Shown here: positions 24,557-32,101 of the stretch, one piece after another | Layout: each line of letters opens with the position of its first letter | Position numbering within the stretch: the first letter of the stretch is position 1 | Assembly (NCBI GenBank): GCA_025363715.1 | Contig: JANYLR010000007.1 | Coordinates: 1-62,672 of the forward strand | From: Holophagaceae bacterium | GTDB taxonomy: Bacteria; Acidobacteriota; Holophagae; Holophagales; Holophagaceae | Length of the DNA stretch: 62,672 nucleotides | Reading direction: 5' to 3' | The notes under the pieces: generated by a model | What the model was told of the DNA's origin: nothing | Databases searched by the model: none | What the model saw: the letters and a program-made list of their open reading frames with translations, nothing else | Program-made: the position numbers and the translations under genes

Positions 24557-26788
24557 ATGAAGGCAAGATGGTGGCTGGTGTTGCTGGTGCTCCTGGCGGG
24601 CTTCGGCGTGCTGGGGCTGGGTGGGCGGCAGATCGCCCAGAATGCCCCACCCATTCCCCAGAGGGTGGTGGCCGAGGATGGCACCCTCCTGGTGGGACCT
24701 GGTCAGATCCTCGAAGGACAGGTCAGCTACCTGGGCCATGGCGGTCAGCACATCGGTTCCATCTGGGGCCACGGTGCCTACCTGGCACCGGACTGGACGG
24801 CCAAGGCGTTGCACCAGTGGGCTTCTCATACCCTCGATGGCGTGAAGGCCCAGGGTGGATCCGTCGCCGATGCCAAGGCCGGCACGGTCTCTATATTTCA
24901 GAATAATAAGTATGAATTATCCAACGGCACCCTGACCCTGGGCGCTGCCCAGGCTGCCGCCTACCTGCAGACTCGCGCCGAGCTGGCGAAGATCGCGGTG
25001 GAGGGTGACAAGGGTGCCGCCATTCCGGCCCGCTGGATCCCCACCATGAGGGAGGGCGAGCGGGTGGCCGACTTCTGGCTCTGGACGGCTTGGTCCGCTG
25101 CGGCCCGCCGTCCCGGCGCCGACCACAGCTACACCCAGAACTGGCCCCAGGAGCCCCTGGTGGGCAACACCATCACACCCATCAGCCACCTTTGGAGCAT
25201 CCTGTCGATCATTCTGCTGATCCTGGGCGTGGGCCTGATGATTTGGCACCACGCCAGCCAGCCTGTGGAGGAATTCCCTGCGCCCCAGGCCATCCCTGCG
25301 GCCCCCGCCACTCCCAGCCAGCGCTGGTCGGCCCTCTATTTCGCCGTGGCCATGGCCTTGTTCCTGGTGCAGATTGGCATGGGTGTGTTGACGGCCCATG
25401 ACGCGGTGGAAGGGAACGCCCTTTACGGCATCGACCTCTCCCGCATCCTGCCCTATGCGGCCTCCCGCACCTGGCACCTGCAGTTGGCCGTGTTCTGGAT
25501 CGCCACCTGCTGGCTGGCCACGGGCCTCTATCTGGGCCCCAAGCTCAGCGCCAAGGAGCCTAAGGGCCAGTGGTTCGGCGTGGCGGGCCTGCTCGCCGCC
25601 CTGGTGGTGGTGGTGGTCGGTGCGCTCACCGGCGCCCACCAGGCCATCGTGGGCAAGCTCTCCGGTTCGTTCATGCTGGGCCACCAGGGTTATGAGTACG
25701 TGGAACTGGGCCGGCTCTGGCAGATCCTGCTGACGGTGGGCATGGTGGGCTGGCTGGTGCTGGTGTTCCGCGCGCTGATTCCCGCGCTGAAGGGCGAGGC
25801 CGGCCGCGTGGGCCTGCTTAAACTCTTCGTGCTGTCCGCCGTCGCCATCCCGCTCTTCTACTCCGCGGGCTTCATGTACACCCGCGAAACCCACGTGGCC
25901 TTGGCGGAGTACTGGCGCTGGTGGGTGGTCCATCTCTGGGTCGAAGGTTTCTTTGAGGTCTTCGCCACCGTGGCCATCGCGCTGCTCTCCACTCGCATGG
26001 GCCTGCTGCGCGAAAGCACCGCCCTGCGTGCCGTGAGCCTCTCCATGGGCCTGTTCCTGGGCAGCGGCGTCATCGGCACCTTCCACCACCTCTACTACAC
26101 GGGCTCCCCGGCTTCCATTTCGGCCCTGGGCTCCGTATTCAGCGCCCTGGAGATCGTGCCCCTCACCATCGTGGGCTTCGAGATCGCCATGAGCCTCAAG
26201 GCTGGGAAGGCCATCGGCAGCGGCTACGAGTGGCCGTTCAAGTTCTTCGCCGCCGTCTGCTTCTGGAACCTCATCGGTGCCGGCGTCTTCGGCATGCTCA
26301 TCAACCCGCCCTCCGTGCTCTACTTCGGCCAGGGCCTGAACACCACGCCCATTCACAGCCACGCGGCGCTGTTCGGTGTCTACGGCTTCCTCGCCATCTC
26401 ACTCATGCTCTTCGCCCTGCGCGGCATGACGCCCAACAAGGCCTGGGACGAGCGCTGGCTGAAGGTCGGCTTCTGGGGCCTGAACATCGGCCTGGTGCTC
26501 ATGCTGGTGATGTCTCTCATCCCCAGCGGCTTCTATCAGATCGCCCAGAGCCTCGAACATGGCACCTGGTACGCCCGCAGCGCCGAGGTGGTGCAGAGCC
26601 CCCTCATGCGCACCTTCACCTGGCTGCGCATGCCCGGCGACGTGATCTTCGGCATCGGCGCCCTCGCGGTCATCCTCTTCACCTTCAAGGCGGTCATTGG
26701 CGCCTGGGGCTGGCGGACTGCCGAGGAGACCCTGCCTGCTCGCGAAGTCCCGGATGAGGCACCTGCCTTTGCTGTAGCCGAAGACTGA
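24557..26788 (+). CDS. norZ: Quinol-dependent nitric oxide reductase (qNOR)
   Basis: qNOR reduces two NO to N2O at the inner membrane using quinol electrons, for denitrification or NO detoxification. At 743 residues it is the fused single-subunit type: an N-terminal NorC-like extracytoplasmic part (SIWGHGAYLAPDWTAKAL, no heme-c CXXCH) joined to a 12-helix NorB core. Metal-ligand segments include YWRWWVVHLWVEGFFEVFA, GTFHHLYYTG and IHSHAALFGVYG, covering the heme b, heme b3 and FeB histidines and the NOR-type glutamate. ATG 24557 is chosen over 24545 because GGAGG lies five bases before it. It is a single-gene unit with a terminator right behind. Confidence 0.95.
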   Translation: MKARWWLVLLVLLAGFGVLGLGGRQIAQNAPPIPQRVVAEDGTLLVGPGQILEGQVSYLGHGGQHIGSIWGHGAYLAPDWTAKALHQWASHTLDGVKAQGGSVADAKAGTVSIFQNNKYELSNGTLTLGAAQAAAYLQTRAELAKIAVEGDKGAAIPARWIPTMREGERVADFWLWTAWSAAARRPGADHSYTQNWPQEPLVGNTITPISHLWSILSIILLILGVGLMIWHHASQPVEEFPAPQAIPAAPATPSQRWSALYFAVAMALFLVQIGMGVLTAHDAVEGNALYGIDLSRILPYAASRTWHLQLAVFWIATCWLATGLYLGPKLSAKEPKGQWFGVAGLLAALVVVVVGALTGAHQAIVGKLSGSFMLGHQGYEYVELGRLWQILLTVGMVGWLVLVFRALIPALKGEAGRVGLLKLFVLSAVAIPLFYSAGFMYTRETHVALAEYWRWWVVHLWVEGFFEVFATVAIALLSTRMGLLRESTALRAVSLSMGLFLGSGVIGTFHHLYYTGSPASISALGSVFSALEIVPLTIVGFEIAMSLKAGKAIGSGYEWPFKFFAAVCFWNLIGAGVFGMLINPPSVLYFGQGLNTTPIHSHAALFGVYGFLAISLMLFALRGMTPNKAWDERWLKVGFWGLNIGLVLMLVMSLIPSGFYQIAQSLEHGTWYARSAEVVQSPLMRTFTWLRMPGDVIFGIGALAVILFTFKAVIGAWGWRTAEETLPAREVPDEAPAFAVAED

Positions 26789-26805
26789 GCATCACGGAAT
26801 GGTTG

Positions 26806-26839
26806 CGGCCCCCATCTCTGGATGGGGGCCGTTTTTTTT
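26806..26839 (+). terminator. Intrinsic terminator after norZ
   Basis: CGGCCCCCATC, a TCTG loop and GATGGGGGCCG form a perfect eleven-pair stem, followed immediately by a run of eight T. It lies 17 bases after the norZ stop. Confidence 0.93.
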
Positions 26840-26937
26840 GGCCAGGATTGGGATGCATAGCACCCCTGGAGGGTTCCCGACAAAGCCCGCCACGAAGGTG
26901 GGCACTCATAGGCTAAATGTTAATTTCATTAATATAA

Positions 26938-26965
26938 TTGACAGATCAAACCGTATCATTACATT
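26938..26965 (+). promoter_or_regulatory. Sigma-70-like promoter for small secreted protein
   Basis: In a conspicuously AT-rich block, a perfect -35 TTGACA is followed after 16 bases by TACATT (four of six matches to the -10 consensus). The next gene starts 65 bases downstream. This is the most consensus-like housekeeping promoter I see in the window. Confidence 0.5.
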
Positions 26966-27030
26966 GAGTCTCATCCCGCTATATCCATCGTTCGCAGTGC
27001 CCCTGCTGCGGCTTCCTGGAGGTATCCCAT

Positions 27031-27291
27031 ATGAAAACTGCACTTGTGGTAGGCCTTGGATGGCTGGTGCTTTCCAGCACCGCCTTCGCGGACAACAAAT
27101 ACACCTCCAAGCCTTCCTACACCCCCCCGCCCAAGCCGGCTCCTGCGCCCTCCCGCGCTGCCGAACACAAGCAGCAGGATTACAAGCGCCAGGACCGGCA
27201 GGCCGACAACCGCCGCCAGGACACCTACCGCCAGCAGCAGAACCAGGTGGTCAAGGATTCGATCAAGAAACAGCAGGAGAAGAAGAAGTAG
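27031..27291 (+). CDS. Small secreted, Gln/Arg/Lys-rich low-complexity protein
   Basis: An 86-residue protein. It has a clear signal peptide (TALVVGLGWLVLSSTAFA, cleavage after AFA), a Pro-rich stretch (PSYTPPPKPAPAPS) and a strongly basic, Gln-rich tail ending in KKQQEKKK. No domain is recognisable; the mature part is probably disordered and periplasmic or extracellular. GGAGG sits eight bases before ATG. It has its own promoter and lies between norZ and the ispH fusion. Function unknown. Confidence 0.7.
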   Translation: MKTALVVGLGWLVLSSTAFADNKYTSKPSYTPPPKPAPAPSRAAEHKQQDYKRQDRQADNRRQDTYRQQQNQVVKDSIKKQQEKKK

Positions 27292-27396
27292 TGCTCCGGC
27301 CGGACCCCTTCGACCCAGTCGGGGCCCTGGGCGAATCCCCCCATCCTGGCTACCTCGCGGCGTGCGTTCGCTCGCTGCGAGCGCTATGATTAATAA

Positions 27397-27415
27397 CCTG
27401 ACCAACCCGGTCAGG
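27397..27415 (+). repeat. Short hairpin in the ispH leader
   Basis: CCTGACC-AACCC-GGTCAGG forms a perfect seven-pair stem 14 bases upstream of the ispH start codon. A possible -10 (TATGAT) lies at 27385-27390, so the hairpin would lie in the early mRNA leader. It may affect translation or may be chance. Confidence 0.35.
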
Positions 27416-27429
27416 ATTGCGGGGAATGC

Positions 27430-29151
27430 ATGAAGGTCATCGTCGCCAAGACCGCGGGGTTCTGCTGGGGTGTGAAGCGTGCCATGGACGCGGTGCTGGA
27501 GGCCTCCGTGCGCAATGACGGCCGCGCGGTGCAGACGCTGGGGCCGCTTATCCACAACCCCCAGGCCCTGGAACTCATCGGCAAGCGCGGCGTGGCCGTG
27601 GCGGACACCCCGGACAAGGTGGAAAACGGCACGGTGGTGATCCGCGCCCATGGCATCCCCATCCAGGATCTGCGGGGGCTCAAGGAGCGGCAGGCCAGGG
27701 GCGAACTGAAGATCGTGAATGCCACCTGCCCGGAGGTGGCCAAGGTCCACCACAAGATCAAGAAGTGGAGCCCCAAGGGCTACTTCACCGTGATCCTGGG
27801 CAGACACGGCCATGCGGAAAGCGTGGCGCACCGCAGTTTCGCCGAATGCGGTTCAATCATCGTATCGACCATGGCCGAGGCCGAGGCGCTCACGGACGAG
27901 CAACTCCGCAAGCTCCTGGTGGTGGCCCAGACCACCTTCACGGTGAAGGATTATCACTTGATCACCGATTACCTCCGCACCCGGGCGGAAGACGCGGTCT
28001 TCGAAAACACCATCTGCGAGGACACCTGGATGCGCCAGGACGAGGCCCGGGAACTGGCCCGCACAGTGGACACGGTCATCGTGGTGGGTGGCAAGGCCTC
28101 CAGCAACACCAAGCATCTGGCGGAGCTGGCCCAGCACTACGGGAAGCCTGTGCAGTACGTGGAGACGGCGGCAGAGATGGACCTCGCCGGATTCACTGGG
28201 AAGGAGACAGTGGGTGTGCTGGCCGGTGCCTCGACGCCCACCTGGTTGGTGGATGAGGTGGTGGACGTGCTGGAGCAGCTGGGCGATGGTCCCAGCCGCT
28301 GGCGCAGCTTCCTCCAGGCGGCCTTTGGCAGTTCGTCCCTGATGGCCGTGGGGGCAGGCCTCATGACCCTGGGGGTGCATCACTGGCTGGGGCTCTCCAT
28401 GGGCTGGCGCTATCCGGTGCTTACGGCCGCCTATGTGCTGGCCATGTACCTGCTCAGTCCATTCCTTGATCCGCTGGGTCTGGGGGCCAAGGGGCCGGCC
28501 CGGGCCCGCTTCCTCGACCGCAACCGGCGGATCCTCATGGTCTCTGCCCTCGCGGCCCTCGCCCTCACCCTGGGTCTGGCCGCCAGCCTGGGCCTGAAGG
28601 TACTGGCCGTGGTCATCGGCGCCTCCCTGGTGGGCACGGCCTACAAACGGCGCTTCCGGATGGGCGGCAGGGAATTCAGCCTGCGCAGCATCCCCGGATC
28701 CAAGGACCTGGTCGTATCCATGGCCCTCGCCACGGTGGCGGTCATCACCCCCGTCTGGCAGTCCGGCCGGCTCTGGGATCTCCGGGCCTTCGCGGCGGTT
28801 TTCCTAGTGGGTGTCCTGGCCTTTGTCCGCACCGTGATCTATGAATTCCGCGACATGCAGAACGACCAGATCGTGGGGAAGGAGACCTTGCCGATCCTCC
28901 TGGGCAAGCGGGGCACCAAGGTCGTGCTGGTCACCCTGCTGAGTACCCTCCTGGCCGGCACCCTCTGGCTGACCTTCGAGAACCGGAGCCAAGGCCATCC
29001 CCTCGCGGTGGCGCTGGTGCTGGTGGTCTGTGCCGCCTACCCGATGCTTTACCTGTGGCTGTACCACGAGCGATTCACCGCCGGAAGGAACCGCTTCGAG
29101 TTGAGCGTAGACCTTAGCTTCTACCTGGTCGGGTTGCTGGCCTTTGTGTAG
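27430..29151 (+). CDS. ispH: IspH (HMBPP reductase) fused to a UbiA-like membrane domain
   Basis: Residues 1-285 are 4-hydroxy-3-methylbut-2-enyl diphosphate reductase, the last enzyme of the MEP isoprenoid pathway, with its three [4Fe-4S] cysteines C12 (AGFCWGV), C100 (NATCPEV) and C196 (NTICEDT), and VVGGKASSNTKHLAE near the end. Residues from about 297 to 573 are an added hydrophobic region with seven or eight TM helices resembling the UbiA prenyltransferase family: the second Asp-rich motif is recognisable as EFRDMQNDQIVGKETLP. The first motif (NDxxDxxxD) is not evident; the equivalent position reads ARFLDRNRR. IspH alone is normally 280-320 residues. There is no stop between the parts and no sign of frameshift, so this is a genuine fusion linking isoprenoid precursor supply to a possible prenyl-transfer domain. 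Confidence 0.85.
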   Translation: MKVIVAKTAGFCWGVKRAMDAVLEASVRNDGRAVQTLGPLIHNPQALELIGKRGVAVADTPDKVENGTVVIRAHGIPIQDLRGLKERQARGELKIVNATCPEVAKVHHKIKKWSPKGYFTVILGRHGHAESVAHRSFAECGSIIVSTMAEAEALTDEQLRKLLVVAQTTFTVKDYHLITDYLRTRAEDAVFENTICEDTWMRQDEARELARTVDTVIVVGGKASSNTKHLAELAQHYGKPVQYVETAAEMDLAGFTGKETVGVLAGASTPTWLVDEVVDVLEQLGDGPSRWRSFLQAAFGSSSLMAVGAGLMTLGVHHWLGLSMGWRYPVLTAAYVLAMYLLSPFLDPLGLGAKGPARARFLDRNRRILMVSALAALALTLGLAASLGLKVLAVVIGASLVGTAYKRRFRMGGREFSLRSIPGSKDLVVSMALATVAVITPVWQSGRLWDLRAFAAVFLVGVLAFVRTVIYEFRDMQNDQIVGKETLPILLGKRGTKVVLVTLLSTLLAGTLWLTFENRSQGHPLAVALVLVVCAAYPMLYLWLYHERFTAGRNRFELSVDLSFYLVGLLAFV

Positions 29152-29211
29152 ATTTTGCCTATTACCGGGAGCCTGCTAGCCTTGGGGCACCTTTTCCCAA
29201 GGAGAACCCAT

Positions 29212-29499
29212 ATGAGAATGAAGTCCCTCGCTGTTCTTTCCGCCACCGCCGTGCTCGGTGCCGCTCTTGGCTGGGCCGCAGCCGCCGCCAGCTACCAGAA
29301 GACCGGTACCGTGAAGGAGGTTGCCGCCGACAGCTTCACCCTGGATCTGGGCAAGGAGGAGTGGCGCTTCTACACCGATGGCGGCACCGCCGGCAAGGAA
29401 GCCCTCAAGGCCGGCGACAAGGTAACCGTCACCTACAAGCAGATCGCCACGAAGATTGAGAGCAAGGGTGCCGCCAAGGCTCCCGCGAAGAAGAAGTGA
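29212..29499 (+). CDS. Small secreted protein with OB-like core and Lys/Ala tail
   Basis: A 95-residue protein beginning at ATG 29212 with AAGGAG upstream. It has a signal peptide (LAVLSATAVLGAALGWAAAAA), a short beta-rich core (KTGTVKEVAADSFTLDLGKEEW, DKVTVTYKQIATKIE) and a basic tail (SKGAAKAPAKKK). The core resembles small periplasmic DUF5666/OB-like strands, but I cannot name the family. Just downstream, after a hairpin, a second copy of the tail coding sequence occurs without the rest of the gene. Confidence 0.7.
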   Translation: MRMKSLAVLSATAVLGAALGWAAAAASYQKTGTVKEVAADSFTLDLGKEEWRFYTDGGTAGKEALKAGDKVTVTYKQIATKIESKGAAKAPAKKK

Positions 29500-29529
29500 T
29501 CCAAATTCCGGATCGTTCACCTTCAAGGT

Positions 29530-29557
29530 CTCGGTATGGCCGCTAGGCCATACCGAG
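29530..29557 (+). terminator. Perfect 12-bp hairpin between gene and duplicated tail
   Basis: CTCGGTATGGCC, loop GCTA, then GGCCATACCGAG, with no mismatch. It is 30 bases past the stop of the small secreted gene. The duplicated tail begins at the last base of the right arm. There is no T-tract. Confidence 0.55.
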
Positions 29558-29620
29558 AAGATTGAGAGCAAGGGTGGAGCGAAGAAGGAAGCCGCCAAGG
29601 CTCCCGCGAAGAAAAAGTAG
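29557..29620 (+). pseudogene. Duplicated 3' tail of the preceding gene (gene fragment)
   Basis: Twenty bases at 29557 onward repeat 29451-29470 of the preceding gene exactly, and the last 30 repeat its end with one or two changes, ending in TAG. Between them are 15 extra bases that keep the frame: read in frame it gives KIESKGGAKKEAAKAPAKKK, a longer version of the same tail. There is no start codon or promoter. It looks like the remnant of a paralogue or a hairpin-associated partial duplication. Confidence 0.75.
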
Positions 29621-29640
29621 TCCTCCGCTGAAGGCGGCAA

Positions 29641-29677
29641 CTGCAGAACGGGGCGCCAGCGGCGCCCCGTTCTGCAG
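29641..29677. terminator. Perfect 17-bp GC-rich hairpin
   Basis: CTGCAGAACGGGGCGCC and its exact complement are separated by AGC. This is the longest perfect stem I found in the window. It lies between the tail fragment and the SDR gene and shares the core GGGGCGCC-AGN-GGCGCCCC with the hairpin at 11357-11381. It is probably a terminator or transcript-stabilising element. Confidence 0.7.
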
Positions 29678-29696
29678 GATGTGAAAGAATGGATGG

Positions 29697-30521
29697 ATGC
29701 GGAACTGGGTCCTCATCACTGGCTGTTCCACCGGCATCGGGCGGGCCCTGGTGCCCCTCTGCCGAGCAGCCGGCTGGGGGGTGGTGGCCACCGCCAGGCG
29801 GCCCGAAACCCTGGCGGACCTCCCACCGGGCGAAGATCTGCGCATCCTGACCCTGGATGTCACTGACGGGGCCAGCATCGTGGTGGCGGCCAGCGCCTGC
29901 GCCGAACTGCGCCTGAAGGCCCTGGTCAACAACGCCGGCTATGGCCAGGTGGGTCCCCTTGAACTCCTCCGCCCTGAGGAACTCCGGGCTCAATTCGAAA
30001 CGAACGTCATCGGCCTGCATAGGGTGACCAACGCATTCCTGCCCCTGCTCCGGCGGGAGCCCGGGGCGCGGATTCTCCAGGTAGCCTCCATGTTGGGGCG
30101 CCTATCGATTCCGCTGGCGGGCCCCTACAACGCCTCCAAGCACGCGGTGGTGGCCCTGGCCGAAACCCTGCGCCTGGAAGTGGGCCAGGAGGTGGCCGTG
30201 GTGCTGGTGGAACCCGGCGCCATCCAGACGGAATTCCGGGAGACCCTCACCAAGGTCTGGGGAGACCTGCCGGATCGGGCGAAGGGCACCCGCTACGAAG
30301 GGATCCTGGAGAAGTACAAGACCATCCGCAAAGACCGCAGTGAACGGCATGCCCTGGATGCGGAGACCTGTGCCAGAAAAATACTTGCGGCCCTGGTGGT
30401 GGAGCACCCGCCCCGGCGCGTGGTCATCGGGAAGGATGCCTTCTGGGCAGGCAAAGTTAAGACACTCCTGCCCGCCGCCTGGTGGGAAGCCATCCTACGC
30501 AGAGCCTATGGACTTCGGTGA
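29697..30521 (+). CDS. Short-chain dehydrogenase/reductase (SDR)
   Basis: A 274-residue classical-type SDR. The cofactor loop is LITGCSTGIGRAL, the NNAG motif is ALVNNAGYGQ, the active-site Ser is in ILQVASMLGR, and YNASK carries the catalytic Tyr and Lys. The Arg-containing segment ATARRPETL after beta-2 suggests NADP(H). The C-terminal extension (KTLLPAAWWEAILRRAYGL) is amphipathic, as in membrane-associated retinol-dehydrogenase-like SDRs. Substrate unknown. It is a single gene convergent with the Cache-domain gene. Confidence 0.85.
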   Translation: MRNWVLITGCSTGIGRALVPLCRAAGWGVVATARRPETLADLPPGEDLRILTLDVTDGASIVVAASACAELRLKALVNNAGYGQVGPLELLRPEELRAQFETNVIGLHRVTNAFLPLLRREPGARILQVASMLGRLSIPLAGPYNASKHAVVALAETLRLEVGQEVAVVLVEPGAIQTEFRETLTKVWGDLPDRAKGTRYEGILEKYKTIRKDRSERHALDAETCARKILAALVVEHPPRRVVIGKDAFWAGKVKTLLPAAWWEAILRRAYGLR

Positions 30522-30977
30522 TTATTTGTAGATGCCACAGCCCAGGATCAAATCGCCCTCGGCCAACGAGAAGGTGCTTTTCTCTTCGATTTTTCCATTG
30601 GTCGGGTTGGGCCACTTGTAGTCCACCCAGCCGCCCCCTTTCTGCTTACCTACCTTGACCATCTCCCGGACCAGGTACTTGCCATCGGGGTCTTTGATAT
30701 CCTTCCGATTGAGGCCAGCAGATCCCGGGTTCGCCCCATGGGCCACCACGACAAAGTTGATATCGTGGACCATCAGGTAGAGCGTGCTGCCGGGCTTGAG
30801 GTGGAAGCGTCCCCCTCCCTTCTGAACCTCGGCAAGGAAGGCCTCCTTGCCATTGGCTTTCAAGAAAGTGACCCCCTCCTTCACCATGGATTCAGCCTTG
30901 GGGCGCTCTGCGGGCTGGGCGGCAGCTGAGGCCACAAACAGGAAGGCCAGGAATGGCGTGGCAATGGATGGGCGCAT
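30522..30977 (-). CDS. Secreted single-Cache-domain protein
   Basis: A 151-residue protein with a signal peptide (PFLAFLFVASAAAQ) and one sCache_2 domain covering nearly all the rest: AFLAEVQKGGGRFH, LYLMVHDINFVVVAHGANP, GLNRKDIKDPDGKYLV and GWVDYKWPNPTNGKIEEKST. Cache domains bind small ligands for chemoreceptors or kinases; here the domain stands alone, so it may be a free periplasmic sensor or binding protein. GGAGG lies four bases before the ATG. A sigma-28-like -10 element (GCCGATAA) lies about 80 bases upstream, suggesting a link to motility or chemotaxis. The 31084-31164 stretch behind it contains only a short CGCTCCGGAGCG palindrome. Confidence 0.85.
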   Translation of the reverse strand: MRPSIATPFLAFLFVASAAAQPAERPKAESMVKEGVTFLKANGKEAFLAEVQKGGGRFHLKPGSTLYLMVHDINFVVVAHGANPGSAGLNRKDIKDPDGKYLVREMVKVGKQKGGGWVDYKWPNPTNGKIEEKSTFSLAEGDLILGCGIYK

Positions 30978-31056
30978 AAAACCTCCAAAGGAGAAGGGAG
31001 CGCCACGTGCGCTCTGGGGAGTGGACTTAACCGAATGAGTGGCCGGTCTGGAGCTG

Positions 31057-31083
31057 TTATCGGCAGCCAGGATCGGGACATAA
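31057..31083 (-). promoter_or_regulatory. Possible sigma-28 promoter for Cache-domain gene
   Basis: On the - strand, GCCGATAA matches the FliA -10 consensus in all eight positions. Eleven bases upstream is TTATGTCC, only four of eight matches to TAAAGTTT. The spacing is exact, but the -35 is weak. Transcription would start about 70 bases before the Cache gene. Confidence 0.4.
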
Positions 31084-31164
31084 AACTAGACCAATCCTGC
31101 CAAACCGATGATAGAAAACGCGCTCCGGAGCGAGCCGCGGAGTGGCCATTCCGTCAGGTGTGGC

Positions 31165-32094
31165 TCAGGCGGTCCTGAGATCGCGATGAAACAGGTGCCA
31201 TTCGAGGCTACGGGGCCCGTCACCCAGGATGGGAAGGGACGTGGAAGCTGGGACCAGTTGCAGGAAGGCCACGGCCTGCCGGATCACTCCGGCATCCTGG
31301 ACGATGCGGCGATGGCCAAGGCCATGGGTGGTGAGCAGGCGGGCCGAAGACCATGCCGAGGCCACCGCGGCCCCGCTGGACCAGGGAACTTCGCGGTCCC
31401 CCTGGTCATGGATCACCAGCAGTGGGCCTGAAAGGTGCGCTGCCAGACTGCGCAGGCGGATGCGGTCCCAGGGGAGACCGAGGCGTTCTGCGTAGGCCTG
31501 GAAAGCGGCGGGATGCTCGGCCTCGGGGAAACCCAGCAAGGAAAGCAGGCCGCTGTAAAAGGGGTCCGGCTCCGCTGGGGGCGCGAGAAAGACCACCCGG
31601 GGCACCGCCAGTCCTTGATCCATAGCGATGGCTGCCCCGGCGGCACCGAGTGAGTGAGCCACGATCCCATGGATGGGCCCCGTCACGCGCACCAGGGCGT
31701 GGATGGCCTGGGCCCAATCCAGGGGGCCGCCCTGACGGCCCTGCGAACCGCCGTGGCCAGGCTGATCGAAGGTGATAAGAGAGAACCCGGCCTCCAGTAT
31801 CGGCTGAATGAACGCATGGAACTGGGTTCCGCGCCCCTCCCAGCCATGCAGGCCGAGCACGACGGGGCCCTCGCCCCAGACGTGCGCCCGCAAGCGCAGG
31901 CCATTCGACACGAAATGGAAGGTACGGCTCTCACGGATGGCGGCCAGTTCCATTTCGGGCGTAGGGTGGCGGCGGGGGGTACAGAACAAGCGCTCCGCAC
32001 CTCGATGCGCGAGATCGGGCGCCAGGGTGCGCAGCGCCTGGAAGGTCAGCCGCAGGGCTCTGACCTTGAGGGAAAGCAGCGGGCGATGTCTCAT
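31165..32094 (-). CDS. Alpha/beta-hydrolase
   Basis: A 309-residue cytoplasmic alpha/beta-hydrolase. VVLGLHGWEGRGTQF supplies the oxyanion loop, LITFDQPGHGGSQG is the strand-4 region, the nucleophile elbow is GIVAHSLGAAGAA (Ser), the acid is in LLVIHDQGDREVPW and the His in THGLGHRRI. The start at 32094 follows the TetR stop by seven bases; the frame upstream is open but only shadows TetR. As the second gene of a TetR-led unit it is probably induced when TetR is released from the palindrome upstream of tetR. It may act on an ester, lipid or xenobiotic; the exact substrate cannot be read. Confidence 0.85.
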   Translation of the reverse strand: MRHRPLLSLKVRALRLTFQALRTLAPDLAHRGAERLFCTPRRHPTPEMELAAIRESRTFHFVSNGLRLRAHVWGEGPVVLGLHGWEGRGTQFHAFIQPILEAGFSLITFDQPGHGGSQGRQGGPLDWAQAIHALVRVTGPIHGIVAHSLGAAGAAIAMDQGLAVPRVVFLAPPAEPDPFYSGLLSLLGFPEAEHPAAFQAYAERLGLPWDRIRLRSLAAHLSGPLLVIHDQGDREVPWSSGAAVASAWSSARLLTTHGLGHRRIVQDAGVIRQAVAFLQLVPASTSLPILGDGPRSLEWHLFHRDLRTA

Positions 32095-32101
32095 GCCGTC
32101 C

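Noticed and set aside
29212..29620. A programmed frameshift or read-through joining the small secreted gene to its duplicated tail
   Set aside because: A stop, a hairpin and unrelated bases separate them, and the second copy would add only a longer version of the same tail; duplication is simpler.
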